Origin: a virus
Strand: one strand, 5' to 3'
DNA: 27,098 nucleotides
IMG/VR virus record: IMGVR_UViG_3300017753_000074
Coordinates: 1-27,098 of that record
In this document: positions 5,903 through 13,199 of the stretch, in pieces
Position numbering within the stretch: position 1 is the stretch's first letter
How the letters are laid out: every line of letters begins with the position of its first letter
Translations under genes and position numbers: made by a program
Notes under the pieces: model-generated
Seen by the model: the letters and a program-made list of their open reading frames with translations, nothing else
What the model was told of the DNA's origin: nothing
The model's database searches: none

Positions 5903-5937
5903 GATTCAATAAACAGTAAAAAAAACTTTTTTGAATC
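5903..5937. repeat. inverted repeat with A/T-rich loop
   Basis: GATTCAA (5903-5909) pairs with TTGAATC (5931-5937). The intervening A8-C-T6 run can extend the pairing internally. It could act as a terminator-like hairpin for the minus-strand candidate terS transcript or as an easily melted site. Confidence 0.45.
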
Positions 5938-5973
5938 CTGTTAAAAAACAATTAAAGCGAAGGCGAAGCTCTG

Positions 5974-5988
5974 AGACCCGCTTAAATA
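5974..5988 (+). repeat. 15-bp direct repeat, copy 1
   Basis: AGACCCGCTTAAATA, repeated exactly at 6706-6720 on the other side of the minus-strand candidate terS gene. Here ACAGGCC follows the repeat; at the second copy ACAGGCC precedes it. Confidence 0.7.
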
Positions 5989-6037
5989 CAGGCCGTCAGC
6001 CGTTTTTGAACTTTTCAGTTTTTACCCGAAAAGCCTA

Positions 6038-6053
6038 GAGCCCTGTATTCATG
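6038..6053 (+). repeat. 16-bp direct repeat, copy 2
   Basis: Second exact copy of GAGCCCTGTATTCATG. It overlaps the stop codon of the candidate small terminase gene, which ends at 6049. Confidence 0.75.
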
Positions 6054-6564
6054 CGGATTCCGGCACTTCTATGATGTCCCGATCTCGTTCTTTTCGTAGG
6101 GCCTCGAGGTGTCCTTTTACATCTTCAAGGGAAGCGGTTTTTTTGATCTCTACTACCTGTGATGCTTGGCCAAGATCCGCTTTTTCCTTATCTCTTAGAA
6201 CCCCGAAAGTAATACCTAGAGCCCCCGCAGGAATCTTGCCCGCTTCAGCCTGTTCGATGATCTTCAACAATATAGTTTGACTAGCAATTGTATTAAGGCC
6301 CTGTGTGAGCTTTTGGGCCCCTTCAATAGATTCTTTTTCCCGCTTCAAGATTATTGCTACCGATTCAGTTGCTACCTTTTCCGCTTTAGAGATCGATAGT
6401 GCAGATTTACCCTGTGCAAGAGCTTGGGCTATCCTAGCATATTTGTCGGGCTCCTTCTCGAAGATCTGATCAGCGGTATAAGTAGAAGGGCAGATCTCCC
6501 CCGCTTCTAGATTAGCGGGTAAATTATCGGGTAGGTTTTTCACTCTTTTTTTATCTGTTGGCAT
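6049..6564 (-). CDS. HTH-containing protein, candidate small terminase subunit (TerS)
   Basis: 171 residues, ATG start. After a polar N-terminus, residues 42-75 form a helix-turn-helix-like segment (YARIAQALAQGKSALSISKA, then a second helix). This is followed by a long helix (residues 77-105), then IPAGALGITFGVLRDKEKAD (111-130), and a charged C-terminal helix with IIEVPESA. N-terminal DNA-binding HTH, helical oligomerisation region and a 'gil-DK' segment are the usual layout of phage TerS-like proteins. It lies beside the large subunit gene, but on the opposite strand and diverging from it, which is unusual. An alternative is a transcription regulator of the divergent promoters. The repeats on both sides are candidate binding sites. 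Confidence 0.5.
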   Translation of the reverse strand: MPTDKKRVKNLPDNLPANLEAGEICPSTYTADQIFEKEPDKYARIAQALAQGKSALSISKAEKVATESVAIILKREKESIEGAQKLTQGLNTIASQTILLKIIEQAEAGKIPAGALGITFGVLRDKEKADLGQASQVVEIKKTASLEDVKGHLEALRKERDRDIIEVPESA

Positions 6565-6705
6565 AATCGGTGTACCCTAGAAAAAATGTAAAGATAACTA
6601 GACCTCGAGGCGGTAAGATCCAAGCTCCCCGCCCCGCTCTTTTTTCAACCCCTAAATCCGGCCCCTTCCTGTGTTTTAGCGACATTCCGAGGCGACAACA
6701 GGCCA

Positions 6706-6720
6706 AGACCCGCTTAAATA
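6706..6720 (+). repeat. 15-bp direct repeat, copy 2
   Basis: Exact second copy of AGACCCGCTTAAATA, preceded by ACAGGCCA, 732 bases from the first copy. Confidence 0.7.
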
Positions 6721-6812
6721 GTGGGGTTACCGAGGGACTAATACTCCCCTCAAGGCTCCTCCCTAGGATTATTGTGCATACTATTTTAATTAATTGACCA
6801 CTCTTCTCCGAT

Positions 6813-6847
6813 GGGGGGGAGGGGGGGGTCATGCGGGCGAGGATGGG
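6813..6847 (+). other. guanine-quadruplex motif
   Basis: Four G-tracts (7, 8, 3 and 3 Gs) are separated by loops of 1, 6 and 7 bases, which satisfies the canonical G3+N1-7 rule. A 7-G/A/8-G run is unusual in a genome of moderate GC. It lies upstream of the large terminase gene on the plus strand. Confidence 0.7.
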
Positions 6848-6884
6848 ATTTTACCCCTATCGATTAACTCTCATAAAAAAATTT

Positions 6885-6896
6885 GGACAATTGTCC
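6885..6896. repeat. 12-bp perfect palindrome
   Basis: GGACAATTGTCC, 32 bases before the large terminase start. This is the size and symmetry of an operator or a terminase nicking half-site pair, but its function is unknown. Confidence 0.55.
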
Positions 6897-6927
6897 CCGG
6901 TCGAAAATTTTGGTACACTTGGTACAG

Positions 6928-8547
6928 ATGTTGTCTTGGACTAACCACCCCTTGTTACCGGTACCTTCTAAGGAAGAGATGCTAACCATGGGTGAAGATA
7001 AGTTACTCGAGTTTCATAGAACTAGAGAAGATGCCATCTTACGAGAAAAGGATGACCCTTATAGACACGGTTACGAGCCTCCTAATTGGTCTATGGTAGA
7101 CGATGAGATCCGAACGCATAACGAAGTTCTACTTATGGGCGGAAATCGTGCGGGGAAAACAGAGCTATTTTCTAAGCGAGTCGTAGAGTGCGTATGTAAG
7201 AACCCTAACACTATTATATGGTGCCTTACGGAAAATATGCAGAACTCTATACAAGTACAACAGAAAGCTATCTTTAAGTACCTACCTAAAGAGTACAAGA
7301 ACCTTGGTAGATCTAAGACCGGATATATCGTGTTCTCAATTCGTAACGGATTTACCGCCGGGAAGTTCTCATTGCCTAACGGAAGTCAAGTAATTTTCAG
7401 GAATTGGTCCCAAGATTTGAGTACGGTAGAGGGTGGAGAGATCGGAGTGCCCACATGGGAGAACGGTTTAGCCGAAGGTACACATAATATAGGATTTTGG
7501 GCAGATGAACTTATACCTCTTTCATGGCTCGAGACATTACGCTTTCGTACCATAACTCGAGGTGCTACCGGTCTCGTGAGCTTTACTGCCGTGACAGGGT
7601 GGAGCCCAACGGTTAAGAGTTTACTAGCCGGAGCAAGCACAACCAAGTGGGGGAAAGCGGAACTTCTCGATAACGAGAAAGTCCCACTAATTCAGCAACC
7701 AACTCGGTCCGCCTCTAGCGTTGTGTACTTCCATACTAAGGACAATCCCTATGGAGGGTGGGCCCACATGAAGAAGCAACTATCCGGTGAGAACCGTGAC
7801 ACTATTTTATGTAGGGCTTATGGTGTACCAACGAAGAGTGCCCAAACGGTTTTTGCAAAATTTGGGGAGAACAACATAAAGGACCCTAAATCTATACCAA
7901 TTCTTGAGGACCCGGTAAACAATCCGGCTATATGGTTAACGGTAGTGGATCCGGCGGGAGCAAAGCCATGGTTCATACTGCACATGGGGATAGATGCTCA
8001 TGGTACATATTGGGTTGTCGATGAGTTTCCTTGTTTCGAGGAGGAAGGTCTTTGGTACGATCCGGCTAGAGGTGACCGGGGTAAACCGGGAGACGGTGCA
8101 AGAGCAAATGGATTTGGGATCTCTGATTATGTGGAAGTAATTAATCGTATGGAGAAGGGCCGTGATTGCATGAGGTATGTGGATCCTCGTTTAGGGAATG
8201 CAACTTATCAGAAGGCCGAAGGTACATCTAATATCATAGATGATCTTAATGAAGCGGGTATAGTTTGTTATCCGGCAGAGGGTTTGGATATAGAGACCGG
8301 GGTACAATCTATACAATCTTTATTAGCGTGGGACCAAAGTAAGCCGATGGATCTGACTAACCGGCCCCGCTTAATGGTCTCCACCCGGTGTAGGAATCTG
8401 ATTATCTGCATGGAGAATTGGCCTAGTGATGGGAATTTAAAGCATGGGGCAAAGGATCCCATCGATTGTTTACGCTACGGAGCGATTATGAATCACGAGT
8501 ATTATGCTAAGGAGGACATGATACAAACAGGAACAGGGGGATACTAG
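6928..8547 (+). CDS. terL: terminase large subunit (packaging ATPase/nuclease)
   Basis: Motor that cuts concatemeric DNA and pumps it through the portal. From the chosen ATG the protein has 539 residues. Walker A is GGNRAGKT (71-78) and Walker B with catalytic Glu is GFWADE (189-194). A coupling motif FTAVTGW follows near 219-225. The C-terminal RNase H-like nuclease has acidic residues in VVDPAG (D341), RYVDP (D419) and KDPIDCLRYG (D511/D514). The frame is open upstream from 6883 (TTG), but those residues would be read from a palindrome. ATGs at 6979 and 6988, after AAGGAAGAG, are alternative starts. The preceding text (HPLLPVPSKEEM) resembles a normal TerL N-terminus, so I keep 6928. Confidence 0.92.
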   Translation: MLSWTNHPLLPVPSKEEMLTMGEDKLLEFHRTREDAILREKDDPYRHGYEPPNWSMVDDEIRTHNEVLLMGGNRAGKTELFSKRVVECVCKNPNTIIWCLTENMQNSIQVQQKAIFKYLPKEYKNLGRSKTGYIVFSIRNGFTAGKFSLPNGSQVIFRNWSQDLSTVEGGEIGVPTWENGLAEGTHNIGFWADELIPLSWLETLRFRTITRGATGLVSFTAVTGWSPTVKSLLAGASTTKWGKAELLDNEKVPLIQQPTRSASSVVYFHTKDNPYGGWAHMKKQLSGENRDTILCRAYGVPTKSAQTVFAKFGENNIKDPKSIPILEDPVNNPAIWLTVVDPAGAKPWFILHMGIDAHGTYWVVDEFPCFEEEGLWYDPARGDRGKPGDGARANGFGISDYVEVINRMEKGRDCMRYVDPRLGNATYQKAEGTSNIIDDLNEAGIVCYPAEGLDIETGVQSIQSLLAWDQSKPMDLTNRPRLMVSTRCRNLIICMENWPSDGNLKHGAKDPIDCLRYGAIMNHEYYAKEDMIQTGTGGY

Positions 8548-8548
8548 A

Positions 8549-8887
8549 ATGGTGGATAATGAAAAGCGGGTAAAGATTGTTGAGATGTTGGAATCGGGGG
8601 AGAGTCCTACGAAGATAGCTCGGGAACTGAAGACAAGTAGGAACACGGTATACCGTGTAAAGAAGGAGGCTAAAGACGGACACATCAAAGATCTTAAAAA
8701 GAACGAGCCTAAGACGGTTGGCATAGAGGAGGCCGAAGTAATTAAGTTGGTTCCTAATGAAAGATTAGTGTTAGCGAGGATAGGGGAACGCTTCGTTCGT
8801 GTGGTAAAACAACCTAAAGTAAGACCAAGGATTAGGTCTAAGATTAGGGTAATGGAAATTACAGATGACTTATACAGATTGGTATGA
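8549..8887 (+). CDS. small HTH protein (112 aa)
   Basis: The ATG lies one base after the terminase stop, with GGGGG about eight bases before. Residues 8-40 (KIVEMLESGESPTKIARELK, then TSRNTVYRVKKEA) are a resolvase/Hin-type helix-turn-helix. The second half is very basic and strand-rich (LVLARIGERFVRVVKQPKVR). No recombinase catalytic domain is present, so it is a stand-alone DNA-binding protein. Sitting between terminase and portal, it could be a late regulator or a packaging accessory. Confidence 0.7.
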   Translation: MVDNEKRVKIVEMLESGESPTKIARELKTSRNTVYRVKKEAKDGHIKDLKKNEPKTVGIEEAEVIKLVPNERLVLARIGERFVRVVKQPKVRPRIRSKIRVMEITDDLYRLV

Positions 8888-9110
8888 AAAAATCGAAGCG
8901 AGATCTAACCGAATCGATACTCTATTGGATTTTATGGTGTGTCGGGCGGGGATACAGACTTTGGAAACGGGTGCTACCCCAAGTTATACGCTTGAAGAGA
9001 TTGCTGATTTCGTGGGGTGCGACATTATGGTCATTAAGAAAGCGGAAGCCTCGGCCATGAAGAAGGTTAGGTCTAATAATCCGGAATTAAAGCTATATTT
9101 ACCGGAATGA
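8865..9110 (+). CDS. sigma-70 region 4-like HTH protein (81 aa)
   Basis: Overlaps the previous gene by 23 bases; GGAAATTACAG precedes the ATG. Residues 42-69 (YTLEEIADFVGCDIMVIKKA, then EASAMKKVR) match the region 4 helix-turn-helix of sigma-70-type factors, where the second helix reads the -35 element. Regions 2 and 3 are absent. Similar short proteins occur in the morphogenesis modules of podophages. The family assignment rests on the HTH pattern only; a role in late transcription is inferred. Confidence 0.65.
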   Translation: MTYTDWYEKIEARSNRIDTLLDFMVCRAGIQTLETGATPSYTLEEIADFVGCDIMVIKKAEASAMKKVRSNNPELKLYLPE

Positions 9111-9235
9111 AAAAAAGGGGACTATACGCCAATATCAATGCGAGGAAGAAAAAAGGGATTAGTAGACCCAAGTCTAAGTCCACTATTTCTAAAAAAGCCT
9201 ACGCAAATATGAAACGAGGTTTTAAAAAGAAGTAA
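9107..9235 (+). CDS. tiny lysine/arginine-rich protein (42 aa)
   Basis: Short gene with ATGA overlap at its start (9107-9110) and a TAATG overlap at its end (9233-9237), preceded by CCGGA. The sequence begins MKKRGLYANINARKKKGISR and ends KRGFKKK; about 40 percent is Lys or Arg. A very similar opening (KKGLYANI-A-R/K) is found in tiny conserved podophage proteins located between terminase and portal genes. It could bind nucleic acid or neutralise packaged DNA; the function is not known. Confidence 0.75.
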   Translation: MKKRGLYANINARKKKGISRPKSKSTISKKAYANMKRGFKKK

Positions 9236-9483
9236 TGCCTGTAAAAAAGAAAAATGTTTCTTTACGCATGGGCGTTCACAAATCTCGTAAAGGTGGCTTA
9301 ACGGCCAAGGGCCGTGCTAAGTATAATAAGGCTACCGGCTCTAAGTTAAAGGCCCCGCAACCGGGAGGGGGCTCAAGGAAGAAATCTTTTTGTGCTCGTA
9401 TGGGTGGAGTCAAAGGACCCATGAAAAAACCTAACGGTAAACCTACTAGGAAAGCGTTAGCTTTAAAACGATGGAAATGTTAG
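9235..9483 (+). CDS. conserved small basic phage protein (82 aa, DUF6321-like)
   Basis: ATG overlaps the stop of the 42-aa gene (TAATG). The protein is strongly basic and contains KGGLTAKGRAKYNKATGSKLK and SFCARMGGVKGPMKK, with a C-terminal LKRWKC. The pattern 'GGL-A-GRAKYN-ATG-LK ... SFCARM ... RWKC' is characteristic of a conserved phage family of unknown function that I recall as DUF6321. It is usually found near the portal gene, as here. Basic composition suggests DNA contact during packaging, but that is inference. Confidence 0.75.
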   Translation: MPVKKKNVSLRMGVHKSRKGGLTAKGRAKYNKATGSKLKAPQPGGGSRKKSFCARMGGVKGPMKKPNGKPTRKALALKRWKC

Positions 9484-9484
9484 T

Positions 9485-11569
9485 ATGAACGAATATGATA
9501 ACAAAGCCCGGGTCTTTTCAGACAAACCGGATGTAGATGAATTACGGCACGATTACAATCGTGTCAGAAATGAGCTAGGTTGGTGGTTAACTCGTTCGGA
9601 AGAAAACCGGGATGTACGCTACAATCTTTGGCCGAACAAATCTGACGATGGCAGAAAGCATGGACCCGAAGCATGGCCATGGGATAATGCAAGTGACCTT
9701 GAAGTTTTCCACACCGATAATTTAATTACTTCCTCGGTGGCAATGTTAAAGTCCGCCTTAAAAAAAGCCAACTTGATAGCCTCGCCGGTAGAAGCTAGTG
9801 ATACTGCAAATGCTTCGTTAGTAACTCAATTTTTGAGGTGGTTAGTGTTCAGTCAGATGGATGAGCTAAACCGTGAATCAGAAGTCTTAGCTAACCATAT
9901 TTTAGAAAAAGGTTTAGGGATACTTGGTGTATATTGGAAACGAGAGATTCAAAAAAATTACAAGACCCTAACAATGGTAACGCTAATGCGGGATCCGGAC
10001 CTAGCAACGGCTTTGCAGGAAGCGGATGTCGCAGTAATAGCAGAGATAATGCGTGGTAAAGATCCGAGCATTGTGGACGAAGACCTTGAGGAAAAGATCA
10101 TGGAAGTCTTAGACGGTAAGGCTAATGTAAAGTATACCGTTAATGTTATAACTTGTAACCGACCTTACCTTAAAACTTATGAGTTAGGTAAAGATATACT
10201 GATTGATTCTAATGTGATGGATCTTCAATCCGCTAGAAGTATTTATTGTTTACATTGGTTCACACCGGAAGAGTTAAAGGGCAAGGTCCACTCAGATGGT
10301 TGGGACCAAAAATTTGTGGACGATGCTATAGAGAACTATACCGGCGATACGCCAACAGTTCAGCAAGCCAACTCGAATCTATTCCCTAGCCGGGACAATA
10401 ACCTTAAACAGAACTATGAGGGATTAGTTCAAGTAGTTTGTTGTTACCGGAGGGAAGTGGACGAGAATGGTGTACCAATTATGTCGATGACCGTGTTTAC
10501 GGAGCGAGGAGAAGAGGAACTATACGCCATACATGAAACGATCCAAACCGTCCCGGCTCAGTTTCCGTTCATCGCATTTCCTAGGGAAAGCATAAGCCAA
10601 CGCTTATTTGATTCTCGGGGTTGGCCTGAATTACTTCGGGGTAATGAGTATGGAATTAAGACCGAGCGTGATGCCCGAAGGGATCAAGCAAGTCTTAGTA
10701 CGGTGCCACCTTTAGAATATATGGTTGGCCGGGCCCCCGCCTCGATAGGTCCCGGGGCAAAGATTCCTGTGCGTAGGCGTGGAGAAATTGGTTACATGGA
10801 AATTCCTAGGTATAGCCCGGCCTCTACGGAAGTAGAGCAAAGTTTAATACTTCAATCTTATAAGATGACGGGTAGGCCAACCGATGAAGCGGATGCGGTT
10901 TTTGCAAATGTTCAAACTCAAGCTATGGTTGACAATTGGTTAACAGGGTGGAAACAAGTACTTAACCAAATTTGGACTCTCCAAAAAAGTTACGGTGACG
11001 ACAAGGTTTGGTTCCGTGTCACTAATAACGAAAAAGGGGTAGAGCTTTTAATGGATGATACCGGTAACAAGTATGACATTGATTTGAGTTGGAACACTTT
11101 AAATGCGGACGAAGAAAAGCAACTACAGAAACTTGAAAAAGTTGGCACAATCATGTCGCAGTTCGATAGATCCGGGCAAGTTGACTTTGGTGAGTTCACA
11201 AGAGTATTCGTTGAAAGCATTGACCCGAACCTTGCTACTCAGCTTATCACTCCGAAGGAGACCGCCACGCAGAGAGAAGAAGAAGAGACTTCCGCAGACA
11301 TTGCTAAGATCGTGTCGGGGCAAGTTGTAAACGCACCGCCGAACGCTAATGCAGAACTAAGGCTACAAGTTATAGAGAATTGGTTGAAGGGAACGGAAGA
11401 GATCCCCGGAAACGACAATCAAGAAAAGCTCGAGAAAAATGAAGGTTTACAACAGAGACTTCAATTATATGCCGGGCAACTTCAACATTCTATTCAACAA
11501 CAAAAAAATGCTATGACCGGAAAACTAGGTACACCCCCCGGTAATGTGCAAGCAACTTCATTAAGATGA
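9485..11569 (+). CDS. portal protein
   Basis: 694 residues, ATG one base after the upstream stop. The N-terminal third contains GPEAWPWDNASDLEVFHTDN and a long helical region, with MRGKDPSIVDEDLEE later: the 'PWPNASD(I/L)' block is typical of portal proteins of podoviruses that lack recognisable similarity to HK97 or T4 portals. Then come beta-rich wing/stem segments (WPELLRGNEYGIKTERDARR, a conserved stem-like stretch) and a Gln-rich helical C-terminus (QRLQLYAGQLQHSIQQQ) like the portal barrel. It forms the 12-subunit DNA channel at one capsid vertex. Location after terminase and before scaffold and capsid supports this. Confidence 0.88.
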   Translation: MNEYDNKARVFSDKPDVDELRHDYNRVRNELGWWLTRSEENRDVRYNLWPNKSDDGRKHGPEAWPWDNASDLEVFHTDNLITSSVAMLKSALKKANLIASPVEASDTANASLVTQFLRWLVFSQMDELNRESEVLANHILEKGLGILGVYWKREIQKNYKTLTMVTLMRDPDLATALQEADVAVIAEIMRGKDPSIVDEDLEEKIMEVLDGKANVKYTVNVITCNRPYLKTYELGKDILIDSNVMDLQSARSIYCLHWFTPEELKGKVHSDGWDQKFVDDAIENYTGDTPTVQQANSNLFPSRDNNLKQNYEGLVQVVCCYRREVDENGVPIMSMTVFTERGEEELYAIHETIQTVPAQFPFIAFPRESISQRLFDSRGWPELLRGNEYGIKTERDARRDQASLSTVPPLEYMVGRAPASIGPGAKIPVRRRGEIGYMEIPRYSPASTEVEQSLILQSYKMTGRPTDEADAVFANVQTQAMVDNWLTGWKQVLNQIWTLQKSYGDDKVWFRVTNNEKGVELLMDDTGNKYDIDLSWNTLNADEEKQLQKLEKVGTIMSQFDRSGQVDFGEFTRVFVESIDPNLATQLITPKETATQREEEETSADIAKIVSGQVVNAPPNANAELRLQVIENWLKGTEEIPGNDNQEKLEKNEGLQQRLQLYAGQLQHSIQQQKNAMTGKLGTPPGNVQATSLR

Positions 11570-11793
11570 ATTTAAACGATGCCGTTAAAAGACTAAAAAC
11601 ATCCGAAGAATATCGGATAATACTCGAGCACCTTACAATAGTCCGAGAGAATTTAATTGTAGAGTTTAAAGATCCGCAAGCTATGGAAAACCCCCAAAGC
11701 CTAGCTAACATTGCCGGCAAGATAGATCAAACAGATACTATCTTATTGGAGATGGGGGGACCGGTATACCCCAAGGATGTCAAATCAGAATAA
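11566..11793 (+). CDS. small conserved head-module protein (75 aa)
   Basis: ATGA overlap with the portal stop. The helical product has EEYRIILEHLTIVRENLIVEFKDPQ and SLANIAGKIDQTDTILLEMG. Small helical proteins with an 'E-R-ILEHL---RE-L' start are common directly after podophage portal genes. It may be a minor head or assembly factor. No motif defines its function. Confidence 0.6.
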   Translation: MNLNDAVKRLKTSEEYRIILEHLTIVRENLIVEFKDPQAMENPQSLANIAGKIDQTDTILLEMGGPVYPKDVKSE

Positions 11794-12211
11794 AAAAAAT
11801 GGTATCTACTATGAACAACTTTTCATAGCCGAAGCGTTAAAGCGTGGGTTAGATGTTTGCTTTACGGTGGGGGATAACCTTCCCTACGATGTAATAATAA
11901 TGAATGGAGCCAAATCAACTCGTGTTCAAATAAAAGGAACGGCGGGTTGCGGAACCGAAGATAGTGGTAAACCTCGATATCAATACACCATGGCAAGGGG
12001 TAGACATCCGTGTAAGCATATAAATATTGAGTACGATATCTTTGCGGGATTCGCTCGCCATAACAATGGTGAGTCTTGGTACATAATCCCTAAAAGATTT
12101 TTGAAGTATAAAACTATAAAAGTGTATCCGGACAATTTAAATAGCACCGGTAAGTACGAAAAGTTTAAGGGAGATTGGTCTCAGTTTAAAAAGTTCGGTC
12201 TAAAAAAATAG
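11777..12211 (+). CDS. PD-(D/E)XK superfamily endonuclease-like protein
   Basis: 144 residues, starting 17 bases inside the previous gene after AAGG. The fold signature is complete: an N-terminal helix with Glu13 (YYEQLFIAEALKRG), YDVII with Asp38, and RVQIKG with Gln51/Lys53, the D-(Q/E)xK core of PD-(D/E)XK nucleases. The arrangement is closest to the small 'intron-endonuclease/Holliday-type' group with a GE--- first helix, (Y)D(L/V)I and VQ(V/I)K. The later KGDWSQF is outside the core. It could be a homing-type insertion or a packaging/resolution nuclease. It sits between the head protein and scaffold, which is not a usual place. Confidence 0.75.
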   Translation: MSNQNKKNGIYYEQLFIAEALKRGLDVCFTVGDNLPYDVIIMNGAKSTRVQIKGTAGCGTEDSGKPRYQYTMARGRHPCKHINIEYDIFAGFARHNNGESWYIIPKRFLKYKTIKVYPDNLNSTGKYEKFKGDWSQFKKFGLKK

Positions 12212-12281
12212 TACACTTTGTTATTAATGTCTACGGCTCATCTGAGCAGAAGGGAAGACAAACCCTCCAAATTGTAGATTT

Positions 12282-13193
12282 ATGACTGATAACACAGACA
12301 CGGCCACGGCAACCGAGCCAACTGAATCGGATGCAGAGAATATAACGCAGTTAGGATTATCTCAAATTTTTGAGGGACAGACTAACGAAGCCGAATCTAC
12401 GGAGGAGGAGTCACTCACGGAGGAGACACCCGAAACCGAAGACGAGGAAGTTCTTTCACAGTTAGAAGAAGAGGAAACCGAATCTGAAGCAGAAGAGCAA
12501 GTTCCTAAAAGCGTTCAGAAACTCGTTAAGCAAGTAGGGAAACTTACTGCTCGAGCGAAAGATGCAGAAGAGAAACTTGAAGCCCTTCAGCAACAGAAGA
12601 TGGCAAGCGGTAACGAAGGTACTCAAATCTTATCGGACATTCACACGCCCGATGATTTAGAGAAGTACAAAGAAACCGCAATGCGAGCTAGAAAGTTTGC
12701 GATGGCTAATATCGGTAAAGACTATGTCGAGCATAATGGGGAGGAGTTTGATTCTGAAAAGATTTCGAGCCTTCTCGAAGAAGCAGACGAGGCTTTAACT
12801 AAGCACATCCCGGAACGAGAAAAGCACATCTATCAAAAAGCACAGATTCAGCAAAGTATGCCGGACCATTTCGATTGGTTAAATGACGAAGATCACAAAG
12901 TAAATGAGTTCTTCCATATAGCTAGGGGTATGCCGGAGATAAATAAAATCCATACTTTGCCACAAGGTGACTTTTTGTTTGGCTTGTTAGCCGAAGGTTG
13001 GAACGCAATTCAAAGCAAAGCAAATGCTAGGAAGAAAGCACCAACCGTTGCAAAAGCTAAACCTAAACCACCAAGTAATATATCTAACAATACGGCACCT
13101 CCGACTCAAACTAAAAAGAAATCCGACATCTTAGGTAATGGGAATGTTGACTTCAAAACATTCAGTAAATTTTTAGAAACAAACAAGGAATAA
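12282..13193 (+). CDS. scaffolding protein
   Basis: 303 residues. The first ~80 residues are extremely acidic (TEEESLTEETPETEDEE and neighbouring blocks), followed by a coiled-coil helix (VQKLVKQVGKLTARAKDAEE), a helical middle and a Lys/Pro-rich C-terminus (KKAPTVAKAKPKPPSN) ending in a small amphipathic helix. A disordered acidic N-terminus, coiled coil and basic C-terminal capsid-binding tail directly before the capsid gene is the classical scaffold layout. It would form the procapsid core and leave on maturation. No protease domain is seen. The upstream 70-base gap has no recognisable promoter. Confidence 0.8.
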   Translation: MTDNTDTATATEPTESDAENITQLGLSQIFEGQTNEAESTEEESLTEETPETEDEEVLSQLEEEETESEAEEQVPKSVQKLVKQVGKLTARAKDAEEKLEALQQQKMASGNEGTQILSDIHTPDDLEKYKETAMRARKFAMANIGKDYVEHNGEEFDSEKISSLLEEADEALTKHIPEREKHIYQKAQIQQSMPDHFDWLNDEDHKVNEFFHIARGMPEINKIHTLPQGDFLFGLLAEGWNAIQSKANARKKAPTVAKAKPKPPSNISNNTAPPTQTKKKSDILGNGNVDFKTFSKFLETNKE

Positions 13194-13199
13194 AACACT

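Larger units (their letters stand above)
5803..6048. other. non-coding, repeat-rich intergenic region
   Basis: No convincing gene. It contains the array promoter element (5825-5838), one copy of a 16-base direct repeat (5875-5890), a GATTCAA/TTGAATC inverted repeat (5903-5909 with 5931-5937) enclosing an A8-C-T6 run, a GCGAAG tandem pair near 5957, one copy of a 15-base repeat (5974-5988) and a weaker CTTTTC/GAAAAG hairpin (6011-6033). The density of structure suggests a regulatory, packaging or replication site. Confidence 0.6.
6565..6927. other. divergent intergenic region between candidate terS and terL
   Basis: Open frames here give low-complexity or implausible proteins and I accept none. 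The region holds C-rich tracts with a T6 run (6638-6646), the second 15-base repeat (6706-6720), an AT-rich stretch (about 6765-6795), a G-quadruplex motif (6813-6847), a 12-base palindrome (6885-6896) and a 9-base tandem motif (TTGGTACAC, TTGGTACAG) just before the terminase start. Promoters for both flanking genes must lie here, but no convincing -35/-10 pair is seen. Confidence 0.55.

Noticed and set aside
6551-6832. Open frames on both strands of the terS-terL intergenic region
   Set aside because: The translations are low-complexity (Pro/Ser/Arg-rich), lack SD support and overlap repeats and the G-quadruplex; non-coding DNA is a better explanation.
12236-12247. Small inverted repeat GCTCA-TC-TGAGC before the scaffold gene
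   Set aside because: A five-base stem with a two-base loop is too weak to call a terminator or operator.
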